Below are positions 42,199 through 49,852 of a stretch of 64,000 nucleotides of DNA, piece after piece. Every line of letters begins with the position of its first letter. Positions within the stretch are counted from its first letter, which is position 1. Source of the DNA: Sulfomarinibacter sp963741385 (GTDB lineage Bacteria; Acidobacteriota; Thermoanaerobaculia; Thermoanaerobaculales; Sulfomarinibacteraceae); assembly GCA_963741385.1 (NCBI GenBank), contig CAVUHO010000010.1, forward strand, positions 248,001-312,000. The letters run 5' to 3'. The notes beneath the pieces were generated by a model, which was not told the DNA's origin, made no database searches, and was given only the letters and a program-made list of their open reading frames with translations. A program made the position numbers and the translations under genes.

Positions 42199-44118
42199 TC
42201 ACCGGTTGCCGCCGACGATATGCTCGAGGTCCCCCGTTTCCGGGTCCCAGCGCACGATCGCGCCCGTACAATCCTCAAAGAAGCGACCGGCCTCGGGGGT
42301 TTTCCTGTACCAGAAGGCAGTGACTCCCGGGCCCCACACAATCTCCGCTCCAAAAAAACCCCGGCGAAGGCGCTCGGCTATGTGCCGTTTCCGACCTGTT
42401 TCGATATCGATGAGTTCCATGATGCGACCCAGTTTCCGATCTTCCGGATCCTCGAGGCGGCTCACGACCAGGCTGCCGGCAATCGCCTCACCGTAGATCT
42501 CGAGATCCGGCGCGACCCCGAGGTCGCGCTCCACCCGGACCACACCGTCCGCCGATTCCGCCACCAGGAGCTCGTGCCCGTTCTCTGCTTTCGAGAGGGC
42601 GACGATGCGGCCGTCAGCCAGGAAACGGAGGGAGTCGGCCAGATCGATCTCCCGAATCAACTCACCGGTCCTCCCGTCATAGAGGCGACGATGGGTCGCG
42701 GCGTCCTCGGCGTTTGTGGAAGCCACAACAACATACGTTGCATCTGCGTCCACAGCGATCCAGGACCGCGCCGGAACACTCTCGATGCGGCCGAGTTCGA
42801 CGACCTTGCCCGTTTCGAGCTCCGCCTCCGCAATGTGGAGGGGGTCGTCGTCTACGCGGTCGTGGCGGGCAAATAGAGACAGACGAGAATCCTCGCCAAA
42901 GAAGACCGTCGCGTTGCGCAGGTTTTCGGGGATCGAGAGGGTCGTCAGCAGGCGTTCGCTTTCGAGATCGTAGACCGAAAGCAGGGCCGCGTCGAGAATC
43001 GCAACCCTGGACCCATCGGGCGACAGGGATGGCGCCGACCAGCCGGAGACCACGATCGTCGTTTCTTGAAGCTGTGGATCCTGTGCCCGAAGATCGACCC
43101 ACCACAACGTTCGCACGTTTGTGTCGGAATCCCCGGGCACGAACATTGCAGCGGTGCTGCCGTCAGCGGAGAAACCGATTTCGCGCCAATCACGGGTCGA
43201 TGACGGCAGCGCGATCCACCGTTCGTCAGCTGTGGATATCAGGAACCTCCGCGAGACGTCGAGCCGCCAGGGTGTGGTCCCCCCCACCTCGATCCACCCG
43301 CCGTCGGGAGCCACTGAATAGAGCTCGACCCGATCGAGGTCGATGGGCCCGAATTGACGCAACCAATTCCCATACGCAGCGGCGCCCGCCACCAGGACAC
43401 CCAGCAGGAGCCACAGCGTCACCGACAGCGCCGCGTGCGTGCGTCGGAGGTCGGCTCGCCCCACCGCCGTGCCCACCAGGCCGGCGGCTGCGAGCGCGAT
43501 CGCTGCCGCACCCACCAGCAGCGAGCCCATCAACGTCACCGCATTGGCGGCTCCCAGGAGCACGAGAGGACGGACCGTGAGCCACGACCCTGCGGCGATC
43601 GCCAGCACAGCCGCCAGATCGAGAAAGAGCCACGCAGTCCGCGCGCGCAGCATGATGCTGATCGCATGAGACACGAGGAGCAGCACGACGGGCACAGCAA
43701 GAAAGAGGTAAGCAATCTCCCCCCAGCCGGTCCCGTTGAGATCGAACAGGTGGGGGCCTTCCGTGACCACGGCGACAATGCTCACCACAAGCTCGCACAT
43801 CAGAACGATCGCCAGAGCGGCCAGCATCCGGCCTGTCCACACCGCGGCGGCGCCGACCGGGCGGGCAAAGTAGAACCCCAGCCGCCCCGCGGAAAGATCG
43901 CCGCCGAACACCGTGGCGCCGAGCCCTACCGCCAACGCCAGACCGAGGCCGATGCCGAGCACCTGCGAGGCGACGGAACGGACATCTCCCGGGTCCTGGC
44001 CCTCGAGACCCGGCAGGTGCGGCAGGAGGAAGGCGATCGCCGCCGCCGCCACCGCAATCAGAAGAAAATCTCTCTTCGCCGCGAACTCACGCCGGAATAT
44101 GGCCAGGGCGGGATTCAT
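42199..44118 (-). CDS. ABC-2-type permease fused to a beta-propeller-like domain
   Basis: This is a 639-aa protein. The N-terminal about 255 residues form six hydrophobic helices of an ABC-2 exporter (FRREFAAKRDFLLIAVAAAA, then FGGDLSAGRLGFYFARPVGA, a pattern seen in such permeases). From about residue 270 to the end is a soluble region of repeated beta-blades (SWSAPSLSPDGSRVAILD-like units, STAAMFVPGDSDT, ATYVVVASTNAEDAA), like a WD40/TolB propeller. Permease-propeller fusions are unusual. The overlapping ATP-binding gene is upstream. The exported substrate is unknown. Confidence 0.8.
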   Translation of the reverse strand: MNPALAIFRREFAAKRDFLLIAVAAAAIAFLLPHLPGLEGQDPGDVRSVASQVLGIGLGLALAVGLGATVFGGDLSAGRLGFYFARPVGAAAVWTGRMLAALAIVLMCELVVSIVAVVTEGPHLFDLNGTGWGEIAYLFLAVPVVLLLVSHAISIMLRARTAWLFLDLAAVLAIAAGSWLTVRPLVLLGAANAVTLMGSLLVGAAAIALAAAGLVGTAVGRADLRRTHAALSVTLWLLLGVLVAGAAAYGNWLRQFGPIDLDRVELYSVAPDGGWIEVGGTTPWRLDVSRRFLISTADERWIALPSSTRDWREIGFSADGSTAAMFVPGDSDTNVRTLWWVDLRAQDPQLQETTIVVSGWSAPSLSPDGSRVAILDAALLSVYDLESERLLTTLSIPENLRNATVFFGEDSRLSLFARHDRVDDDPLHIAEAELETGKVVELGRIESVPARSWIAVDADATYVVVASTNAEDAATHRRLYDGRTGELIREIDLADSLRFLADGRIVALSKAENGHELLVAESADGVVRVERDLGVAPDLEIYGEAIAGSLVVSRLEDPEDRKLGRIMELIDIETGRKRHIAERLRRGFFGAEIVWGPGVTAFWYRKTPEAGRFFEDCTGAIVRWDPETGDLEHIVGGNR

Positions 44119-45032
44119 GACCGTCCTCCGTTGTCACCGCACAGGGCGATGAAGATCTCCTCCAGCGGCAGGGATTCCACCTCCAGCACCTCGACCGGTA
44201 GATCCCTGCGGAAACGCGCGAAACCCGCCTCGCTGAAACGCTCGACCACGGTTTCGGTAGCGCCGGCCGCGGAGGCTGTTCTCACCACCCCGAGATGCTC
44301 GAGCGCCGCCGCGATCTGCTGGTCGGAATCGTCGTTCGTCGTGCCATAGTTCAGCCGGCGGAACCGATCTTTGAGCGACTCCAGGCTCTCGTCGACCAGC
44401 AGTGAACCGTTCTTGAGGATGCCGACCCGGTCGGCGATTCCCTCCACCCCGGCCAGGTCGTGGGTGGTGAGAAAGACCGTGGTGCCGTGGTCGGCGAGGT
44501 CGCCGATCAGCTCTTCGAAGAGCTCCCGGCGGGCGACCGCATCGAGGCCGAGGGTCGGGTCGTCGAGCACCAACAGCGACGGCGAGGCGGCAAGTGCGAG
44601 AGCCAGCGCCATCTGTCGTTGTTGCCCCTTGGAAAGCCTGTCGAATCTCTGGCGTCGCGGAATGCCGAATCCTCCGAGTCGCGCGAAGAACTCCGAGGTT
44701 CTCCAACGTGGCGCGATTCGAACCATGAAGCGAGCGAGTTTCTCGGCGTTGGTTTCAGGAGGAATGTCCGGTTGCTCCGGAACCACTCCCACCTTCTCCA
44801 TGATCCGCTGCCTTTCCTTCCAGGCATCGAGGCCGAACAACCGAGCGGCCCCGGAGGATGCATGGCACTGGCCGAGCAGACAACGAACGGTCGAGGACTT
44901 GCCCGATCCGTTGCGGCCGAGCAGGGCGTAGACGCAACCCCTCGGCACCTCCAACGACAGCTCGTCAACAGCCGTCATCCGCCCATAGCGGACCGTCAGC
45001 TCCCTCAGTTCGACCACGGTTTCAGTCGTCAT
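44115..45032 (-). CDS. ABC transporter ATP-binding protein
   Basis: This 305-aa ATPase has Walker A GRNGSGKS, Q-loop VVPEQPDIPPETNAEKL, signature LSKGQQRQMALALALA (in place of LSGGQ), Walker B LLVLDDPTLGLD and the switch His in LTTHDL. The C-terminal about 85 residues form an extra regulatory domain, as in YtrB/CcmA-type exporters. ATG 45032 has GGGAG six bases upstream and overlaps the GntR gene end by 11 bases. It works with the downstream permease. Confidence 0.93.
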   Translation of the reverse strand: MTTETVVELRELTVRYGRMTAVDELSLEVPRGCVYALLGRNGSGKSSTVRCLLGQCHASSGAARLFGLDAWKERQRIMEKVGVVPEQPDIPPETNAEKLARFMVRIAPRWRTSEFFARLGGFGIPRRQRFDRLSKGQQRQMALALALAASPSLLVLDDPTLGLDAVARRELFEELIGDLADHGTTVFLTTHDLAGVEGIADRVGILKNGSLLVDESLESLKDRFRRLNYGTTNDDSDQQIAAALEHLGVVRTASAAGATETVVERFSEAGFARFRRDLPVEVLEVESLPLEEIFIALCGDNGGRS

Positions 45033-45450
45033 CACCCGCTCCCTCACCGCCCTCGGAATCGAACTCACTCCACGCCGTTTCGACCGCCCGCAAAGCCTCG
45101 TTGCGATCAGCGCCGACGCTCCGGGCAGCCCTGGTGAAGACCGCCGCACCATCTGAGAGCAGGCGCAGACGTTCTTCACTCCGATCGCCCGCCGGGAGCT
45201 CGGCAACGAACGTGCCCTCGCCCCGCCGCACGATCAGCAGCCCTGCGTCGGTCAGCCTGCGGTAGGCCTTGGAGACGGTGGCCGGGTTGATGCGGAGGGC
45301 GCGGGCGAGCTCCCGCACGGACGGCACCGCGGTTCCCACCGGCAACCGCCCCGACGCCACCTGGCGCCGCACGCCGTCCTCGATCTGCCGCCAGATCGGC
45401 GTCGCAGAAGAGGTGTCGACGTCAAGCAATCGCAGCATTGGAAGATCCAT
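45022..45450 (-). CDS. GntR-family (YtrA-type) repressor
   Basis: This 142-aa regulator has an N-terminal winged helix (TPIWRQIEDGVRRQVASGRL, VPSVRELARALRINPATVSK, LLIVRRGEGTFVAE) and a short C-terminal helix pair instead of a large ligand domain, the YtrA layout. Such genes lead ABC exporter operons that respond to cell-envelope stress or antibiotics. It is the first gene of the three-gene unit, and its promoter carries two palindromes. Confidence 0.9.
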   Translation of the reverse strand: MDLPMLRLLDVDTSSATPIWRQIEDGVRRQVASGRLPVGTAVPSVRELARALRINPATVSKAYRRLTDAGLLIVRRGEGTFVAELPAGDRSEERLRLLSDGAAVFTRAARSVGADRNEALRAVETAWSEFDSEGGEGAGDDD

Positions 45451-45498
45451 AGTGTGTCACTGATGTAATACACTATAACACGAACATTTTCGTGTCAA
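45449..45498 (-). promoter_or_regulatory. promoter and two palindromic sites of the GntR-ABC operon
   Basis: On the minus strand a TTGACA box (45493-45498) is followed 15 bases later by TATAGT (45472-45477). The perfect inverted repeat ACACGAA(N4)TTCGTGT (45478-45495) covers the spacer. A second one, ATAGTGT(N14)ACACTAT (45449-45476), runs from the -10 to the start codon. The second resembles YtrA-type operators (AGTGTA-TACACT). Tight autorepression is likely. Confidence 0.65.
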
Positions 45499-45552
45499 GG
45501 GCACCTCCGCCACCCGCCGGCTTTCCGCACGCGCTTCCCGAGAGGAGCCACC

Positions 45553-45725
45553 TTCAACATTGTTGGCCCGAATCTCCATGCCGACGTGGATGATCGCGCG
45601 TCCAACAATATTGAAAATGGCACCTCCGCCGCACGAGGTGCCACCCACCCTGAGCACTCGGGGGTCAATTGTCGGTGGGGGGGGCGGGTGGGAAATCCGA
45701 AATCCGAAATCCGAAATCCGAAATT
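45553..45725. repeat. composite repeat: hairpin, 82-bp element copy 2 and heptamers
   Basis: Three parts are joined. First, an inverted repeat TTCAACATTGTTGG (45553-45566) pairs with CCAACAATATTGAA (45602-45615) with one mismatch. Second, 45601-45682 is the reverse complement of the element at 15190-15271. Third, after GGGGGGGCGGGTGGG come AAATCCG heptamers (45693-45725). The region fills the gap between the GntR promoter and rmlA. No gene is supported here. Confidence 0.75.
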
Positions 45726-45770
45726 TCAATCTCATCTCCGTGTTATCGTTGCGCCGATGAGGAGCAGCGC

Positions 45771-46661
45771 ATGAAAGGCATCGTCCTCGCGGGCGGGTCC
45801 GGGACCCGACTCCACCCGGTCACCAGGGTCATCAGCAAACAGCTGCTGCCGGTTTACGACAAGCCGATGGTCTACTACCCCATGAGCCTGCTCATGCTGG
45901 CCGGGATCCGCGAGGTGCTGGTCATTTCCACCCCACGCGACCTTCCGGCCTACCGCGAGCTCTTCGGCGACGGCAGACGCCTCGGAATGCGTTTCGACTA
46001 CTGCGTCCAGCCCGCGCCGGATGGTCTCGCCCAGGCGTTTCTTCTCGGCCGCGACTTTCTCGCAGGTTCTCCGTCCTGTCTCGTCCTGGGCGACAACATT
46101 CTCCACGGCCACGGTCTCACCGGGATGCTGCAGGCGTGCGCCGGGCTGACCGAAGGGGCGCACATCTTCGGCTACCGTGTGCGCGATCCCGAACGCTACG
46201 GCGTGGTCGAGTTCGACGGCGACGGCCGCGCTCTCTCGATCGAGGAGAAACCGCAGCGGCCCAGGAGTTCGTTCGCGGTGCCGGGTCTTTATTTCTACGG
46301 GCCCGATGTGTGTGACATCGCGGCGGATCTCAAGCCCAGCCCGCGCGGCGAACTCGAGATCACCGATCTCAATCGGCGCTACCTCGAGCAGGGCCGGCTC
46401 CGGGTGACGGTGCTCGACCGCGGTTTTGCGTGGCTCGACGCTGGCACCCACCGCAGCCTCAGCGATGCCTCCAACTTCATCGAGGCCATCGAGGAGCGGC
46501 AGGGGCTCAAGGTCGGTTGTCTGCAGGAGATCGCCTGGAACCAGAAATGGATCACCACCGACGAGTTCCGGCGCGAGGTCGAGGACGCCGGGGCATCGAG
46601 CTATGGAGACTACCTACGGGCGGTGCTCGAAGGCGCGGAGGCCGGCCGTGCGGGTGATTGA
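45771..46661 (+). CDS. rmlA: glucose-1-phosphate thymidylyltransferase
   Basis: RmlA makes dTDP-glucose from dTTP and glucose 1-phosphate, the first step of dTDP-rhamnose synthesis. It is 296 aa with the nucleotide loop LAGGSGTRLHPVT (residues 5-17), SKQLLPVYDKPMVYYP, GDNILHGHG, and EKPQRPRSSFAVPGLYFY. The ATG at 45771 has GAGGAG six bases upstream. It is the first of three overlapping rml genes. Confidence 0.96.
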   Translation: MKGIVLAGGSGTRLHPVTRVISKQLLPVYDKPMVYYPMSLLMLAGIREVLVISTPRDLPAYRELFGDGRRLGMRFDYCVQPAPDGLAQAFLLGRDFLAGSPSCLVLGDNILHGHGLTGMLQACAGLTEGAHIFGYRVRDPERYGVVEFDGDGRALSIEEKPQRPRSSFAVPGLYFYGPDVCDIAADLKPSPRGELEITDLNRRYLEQGRLRVTVLDRGFAWLDAGTHRSLSDASNFIEAIEERQGLKVGCLQEIAWNQKWITTDEFRREVEDAGASSYGDYLRAVLEGAEAGRAGD

Positions 46662-47211
46662 CGAGCCGCTGCCCGGAGTCAAGCTGATCGCTCCCGTGGT
46701 CCACGAGGACCACCGGGGGTTCTTCATGGAGTCGTACAACCGGAGCCGGTTCGCCGAAATCGGCATCACCGACAACTTCGTCCAGGACAACCACTCGCGC
46801 TCCGACCGCGGCGTGCTGCGCGGCCTCCATTACCAGCTCGCACGGCCGCAGGCGAAGCTGGTGCGGGCGACGCGCGGGCGCGTGTTCGACGTCGTGGTGG
46901 ACATCCGGCGCGGCAGCCCCACCTTCGGTCGCTGGGCCGGCGCCGAGCTGTCGGAGGAGAACCGGCTCCAGTTCTACGCCCCGATCGGTTTTGCCCACGG
47001 CTTCCTGGTGTTGTCCGAAACCGCCGAGTTCCAGTACAAGTGTTCGGACTTCTTCAGCGCCGACGACGAACGCGGACTGCCGTGGGACGACCCCGTGATA
47101 GCGATTGCCTGGCCGCTGGAAGGCCTCGATCCGAACCTCTCCGAACGCGACCGAGGCTGGGCGCCCCTGTCAGCCGTCCCCGAGTCGGACCTCCCGGAGT
47201 TCGGGCCATGA
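46648..47211 (+). CDS. rmlC: dTDP-4-dehydrorhamnose 3,5-epimerase
   Basis: RmlC epimerises dTDP-4-keto-6-deoxyglucose. The 187-aa cupin contains DHRGFFMESYNRSRFAEIG, RGVLRGLHYQ with the catalytic His, and FAHGFLVLSETAEFQYKCSDF with the catalytic Tyr. The start is GTG 46648, 14 bases before the rmlA stop, with GGAGG six bases upstream. Confidence 0.95.
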   Translation: MRVIDEPLPGVKLIAPVVHEDHRGFFMESYNRSRFAEIGITDNFVQDNHSRSDRGVLRGLHYQLARPQAKLVRATRGRVFDVVVDIRRGSPTFGRWAGAELSEENRLQFYAPIGFAHGFLVLSETAEFQYKCSDFFSADDERGLPWDDPVIAIAWPLEGLDPNLSERDRGWAPLSAVPESDLPEFGP

Positions 47212-48281
47212 CGATGCAAGCCCACCGACCGCGATCGATCCTGGTCACCGGCGGCGCCGGTTTCATCGGTTCGAACTTCGTCCGCCACGCGCTGGTGGCC
47301 GACGGTGACGTGCAGGTAGTCAACGTCGACGCGCTGACCTACGCGGGCCACCTGGCGAGCCTTCAAGGCGTGAGTGAGGAACACCCGGATCGTTACCTCT
47401 TCGTTCACGCCGACATCCGGGACGCCGATGCGGTGCGGAAGATTTTCGCCGAGCACTCGATCGACACGGTGGTCCACCTCGCAGCGGAGAGCCACGTGGA
47501 TCGTTCCATCGACGGCCCACTCGATTTCATCGACACCAACATCCGCGGCACCGCCGTCCTCCTCGAGGCGGCGCGTTCGGCGTGGCGGGATCGCAGTGAT
47601 GTGCGGTTTCACCATGTGAGCACCGACGAGGTCTTCGGATCGTTGGACTGCGACGGCCTGTTCGAGGAGTCGACGCCCTACGACCCCTCGAGCCCCTACT
47701 CCGCATCCAAGGCGGCCGCCGACCACCTGGTCCGCGCCTGGCACCGGACCTACGGCCTGCCGGTGACCCTCTCCAACTGCTCCAACAACTACGGGCCCTA
47801 CCAGTTTCCGGAGAAGCTCATCCCCCTGATCATCTCGAATGCGGTGGCCGGCCGGGAGCTGCCGGTTTACGGCGCCGGCACCAACGTGCGCGACTGGCTG
47901 CACGTCGAGGACCACTGCCGCGCCCTCGACCTGGTGGTGCGCAACGGCGTCCCCGGACGGACCTACAACATCGGCGGCAGCAACGAACGCACCAACCTCG
48001 AAGTCGTCCACGCCATCTGCGATCTGGTGGACGAGTTGCGCCCCCTCTCCACGGGAGACGGCCGTCGCGACCTCGTCCGCTTCGTCGCTGACCGCCCGGG
48101 CCACGACCTCCGCTACGCGATTGACGCCTCCCGCATCCGCTCGGAGCTCGGGTGGGAAGCCTCCTACGATTTCACGACCGGTCTCCGCGCCACCGTCGAG
48201 TGGTACCTCGACAACGCCGCCTGGTGCGAAGCCGTCATGCACGACACCTACGACGGCTCACGGTTAGGGCTGAAAACCTGA
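47208..48281 (+). CDS. rmlB: dTDP-glucose 4,6-dehydratase
   Basis: RmlB converts dTDP-glucose to the 4-keto-6-deoxy sugar. This 357-aa extended SDR has NAD loop GGAGFIGSNFVRH, HLAAESHVDRSI, STDEVFGSL (catalytic Asp/Glu pair), the YSASKAAADH Tyr-Lys motif, and SNNYGPYQFPEKLIPL. The ATG overlaps the rmlC stop by four bases. The fourth enzyme, RmlD, is not present, so dTDP-rhamnose synthesis needs a gene elsewhere, or the intermediate feeds another deoxysugar. Confidence 0.96.
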   Translation: MTMQAHRPRSILVTGGAGFIGSNFVRHALVADGDVQVVNVDALTYAGHLASLQGVSEEHPDRYLFVHADIRDADAVRKIFAEHSIDTVVHLAAESHVDRSIDGPLDFIDTNIRGTAVLLEAARSAWRDRSDVRFHHVSTDEVFGSLDCDGLFEESTPYDPSSPYSASKAAADHLVRAWHRTYGLPVTLSNCSNNYGPYQFPEKLIPLIISNAVAGRELPVYGAGTNVRDWLHVEDHCRALDLVVRNGVPGRTYNIGGSNERTNLEVVHAICDLVDELRPLSTGDGRRDLVRFVADRPGHDLRYAIDASRIRSELGWEASYDFTTGLRATVEWYLDNAAWCEAVMHDTYDGSRLGLKT

Positions 48282-48293
48282 AGCTCAGGTTTT
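48273..48293 (+). terminator. intrinsic terminator after rmlACB
   Basis: A 9-bp perfect stem AAAACCTGA/TCAGGTTTT with a three-base loop begins within the last codons of rmlB and ends in a T-run. The strong pairing and position support termination of the rml transcript. Confidence 0.75.
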
Positions 48294-48407
48294 CAATTCT
48301 CAATTTTGAATTCTCAATTTTGAATGTCCCCTCCCACCCGCTTTTTGGGCGGGTTCAAGGGTGGGTGGGCGGGAATTCCGAATTCCGAATTCCTAATTCC
48401 GAATTCA
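48294..48407. repeat. inverted heptamer-repeat region
   Basis: The left arm has AATTCTC/AATTTTG units (48295-48323). The centre has CCCACCCGC..GGGCGGG and GGGTGGGTGGGCGGG. The right arm has AATTCCG, AATTCCG, AATTCCT, AATTCCG, AATTCAG (48374-48407) in a 7-bp register. It separates the convergent rmlB and porin genes and reaches the porin stop codon. Confidence 0.8.
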
Positions 48408-49760
48408 GAAAACCAGCTGCACCATCAACCGCATGCGGTAGTCCACCTGATCGGGCGCCTTGGCGATCGGTGCGGCGTGGCCGTTGATCACGGCGTCCGG
48501 GTCGGCTGCGAACTGCCGCTCGAGCCGCGACACATCGACCGCCACCTTGTTGCGCCAGCCCGGAAGGAAATAGCTCACCGCCGCCGACAGTTCCGAGATC
48601 GAGCTCTCGAGGGCCGGCGTCCAGACCTCGCCATTCCACACCTCGGGGATTCCGAGGCCGGAGTCGACCGCTTTTTGATAGGTCGGGTCGACCATTCGGG
48701 TGTTCTCCGCATAGCGGGTGCGCAACTCGAGCTGCTTCGGAACGATGAACCAGCCGAGAGCCGCCCGATAGCCTTCGCGGTCGAAGTCCTCGGCAAAAAT
48801 CTCGTAGTCGTAGGACTCAGTGCCCCACTCGACGTCCAGCGACCAGCCGCGATAGTGGGCGATGGCTGCCAGGTTGCAGCCGCTCTCGTCGAAGGTGTAC
48901 GGGGTCTTTTCAGAATTGACGTACGCCGACCCGATGACTCCGAGCTTGAACTTTTGGGTGTCTTCTAAATCCCCGACGACTTTCCAGTCGACAAAGCCCC
49001 ACGGGTGATAACCGACCCGTACCGCGAACAGGTGCTGGTTGCCGCTGTTGGAAAAGGCGGTGGAACCTCGCCCCTGCCAGATGCCGACCTGGTATTCGAA
49101 GGTCGGGGTCGAGGCGGTGCCGCGCTGACCGCGAAGCTGAATGCCCTGGGAGCGAAAGAGGTCCAGACCACCGGTGGCGAACCCGGTGGGGGCGACCCAG
49201 CTCAGCCCGAAGCGAGAGCTCCCGCCGCCCGGGTAGCGCGGACCCGGCAAGGTCGGGTCGCCGAGGTCGATGTCGGTTTCACCGGAGAACAACGAACGGT
49301 CGACCATCCCGAGCGCCGAACCCGAGTTCATGAACTCGAGACCGTAGGAAATCTTGTTGCGGCCGGCTCCGAGACGCAGGAGGTCCGAAAACTCGTACTC
49401 GACCCACAGGTCATTGGCGTTGATCCCCTGGCTCGCCTCCAACTGCACCTGCATCAGGTAGGTGAAGCGGGGGCTGCCCACGAAGCCCGTGAAAAACAAG
49501 CGCGCACGCCGGACGAAGAAGTTGGAGTAGTCCTCCTGGTTGTACCGAGTCAGCGGATCATAGTCGACATAGGTGTATCTGGTCTGCAAGAGCCCGTTGA
49601 GCCGCAGGGCGAACCGCCCGTCGGCCGATTCGAGACGGAATCCCTGATCGTAGAACACGTGCAGCGTGTTCTTCGGCTTCTCGTTTTCTTCGGCTCTCGT
49701 CATCGGCACTACGGCCACCAGCGCGACGATCGCCACCAGCAAAGTCTTGAAATTGCTCAT
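48405..49760 (-). CDS. OprP-type outer-membrane porin
   Basis: This 451-aa protein has a signal peptide (MSNFKTLLVAIVALVAVVPM, cleavage after TRA). Alternating beta-strand patterns follow to a C-terminal phenylalanine (MVQLVF), the outer-membrane assembly signal. Features of the phosphate-selective porin O/P family: DGRFALRLNGLLQTRYTY at the N-terminus, FFVRRARLFFTGFVG, and LRLGAGRNKISYGLE. The start at ATG 49760 was chosen for the signal peptide. The solute could be phosphate, sulfate or another anion. Confidence 0.87.
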   Translation of the reverse strand: MSNFKTLLVAIVALVAVVPMTRAEENEKPKNTLHVFYDQGFRLESADGRFALRLNGLLQTRYTYVDYDPLTRYNQEDYSNFFVRRARLFFTGFVGSPRFTYLMQVQLEASQGINANDLWVEYEFSDLLRLGAGRNKISYGLEFMNSGSALGMVDRSLFSGETDIDLGDPTLPGPRYPGGGSSRFGLSWVAPTGFATGGLDLFRSQGIQLRGQRGTASTPTFEYQVGIWQGRGSTAFSNSGNQHLFAVRVGYHPWGFVDWKVVGDLEDTQKFKLGVIGSAYVNSEKTPYTFDESGCNLAAIAHYRGWSLDVEWGTESYDYEIFAEDFDREGYRAALGWFIVPKQLELRTRYAENTRMVDPTYQKAVDSGLGIPEVWNGEVWTPALESSISELSAAVSYFLPGWRNKVAVDVSRLERQFAADPDAVINGHAAPIAKAPDQVDYRMRLMVQLVF

Positions 49761-49852
49761 GGACACCCCCGCAGTCTGCACGCGCAAAGTATAAACCCCA
49801 CTTGTGGAAAATTTCACAAGGGCCGGGCCAAAAGCAGGCAGCGGCCGCCCGG

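Noticed and set aside
45457..45735. 92-codon open frame on the minus strand over the composite repeat
   Set aside because: It translates repeat DNA (ISDFGFRIS and similar); the same peptide arises in the glpD tail from the other copy. No ribosome site.
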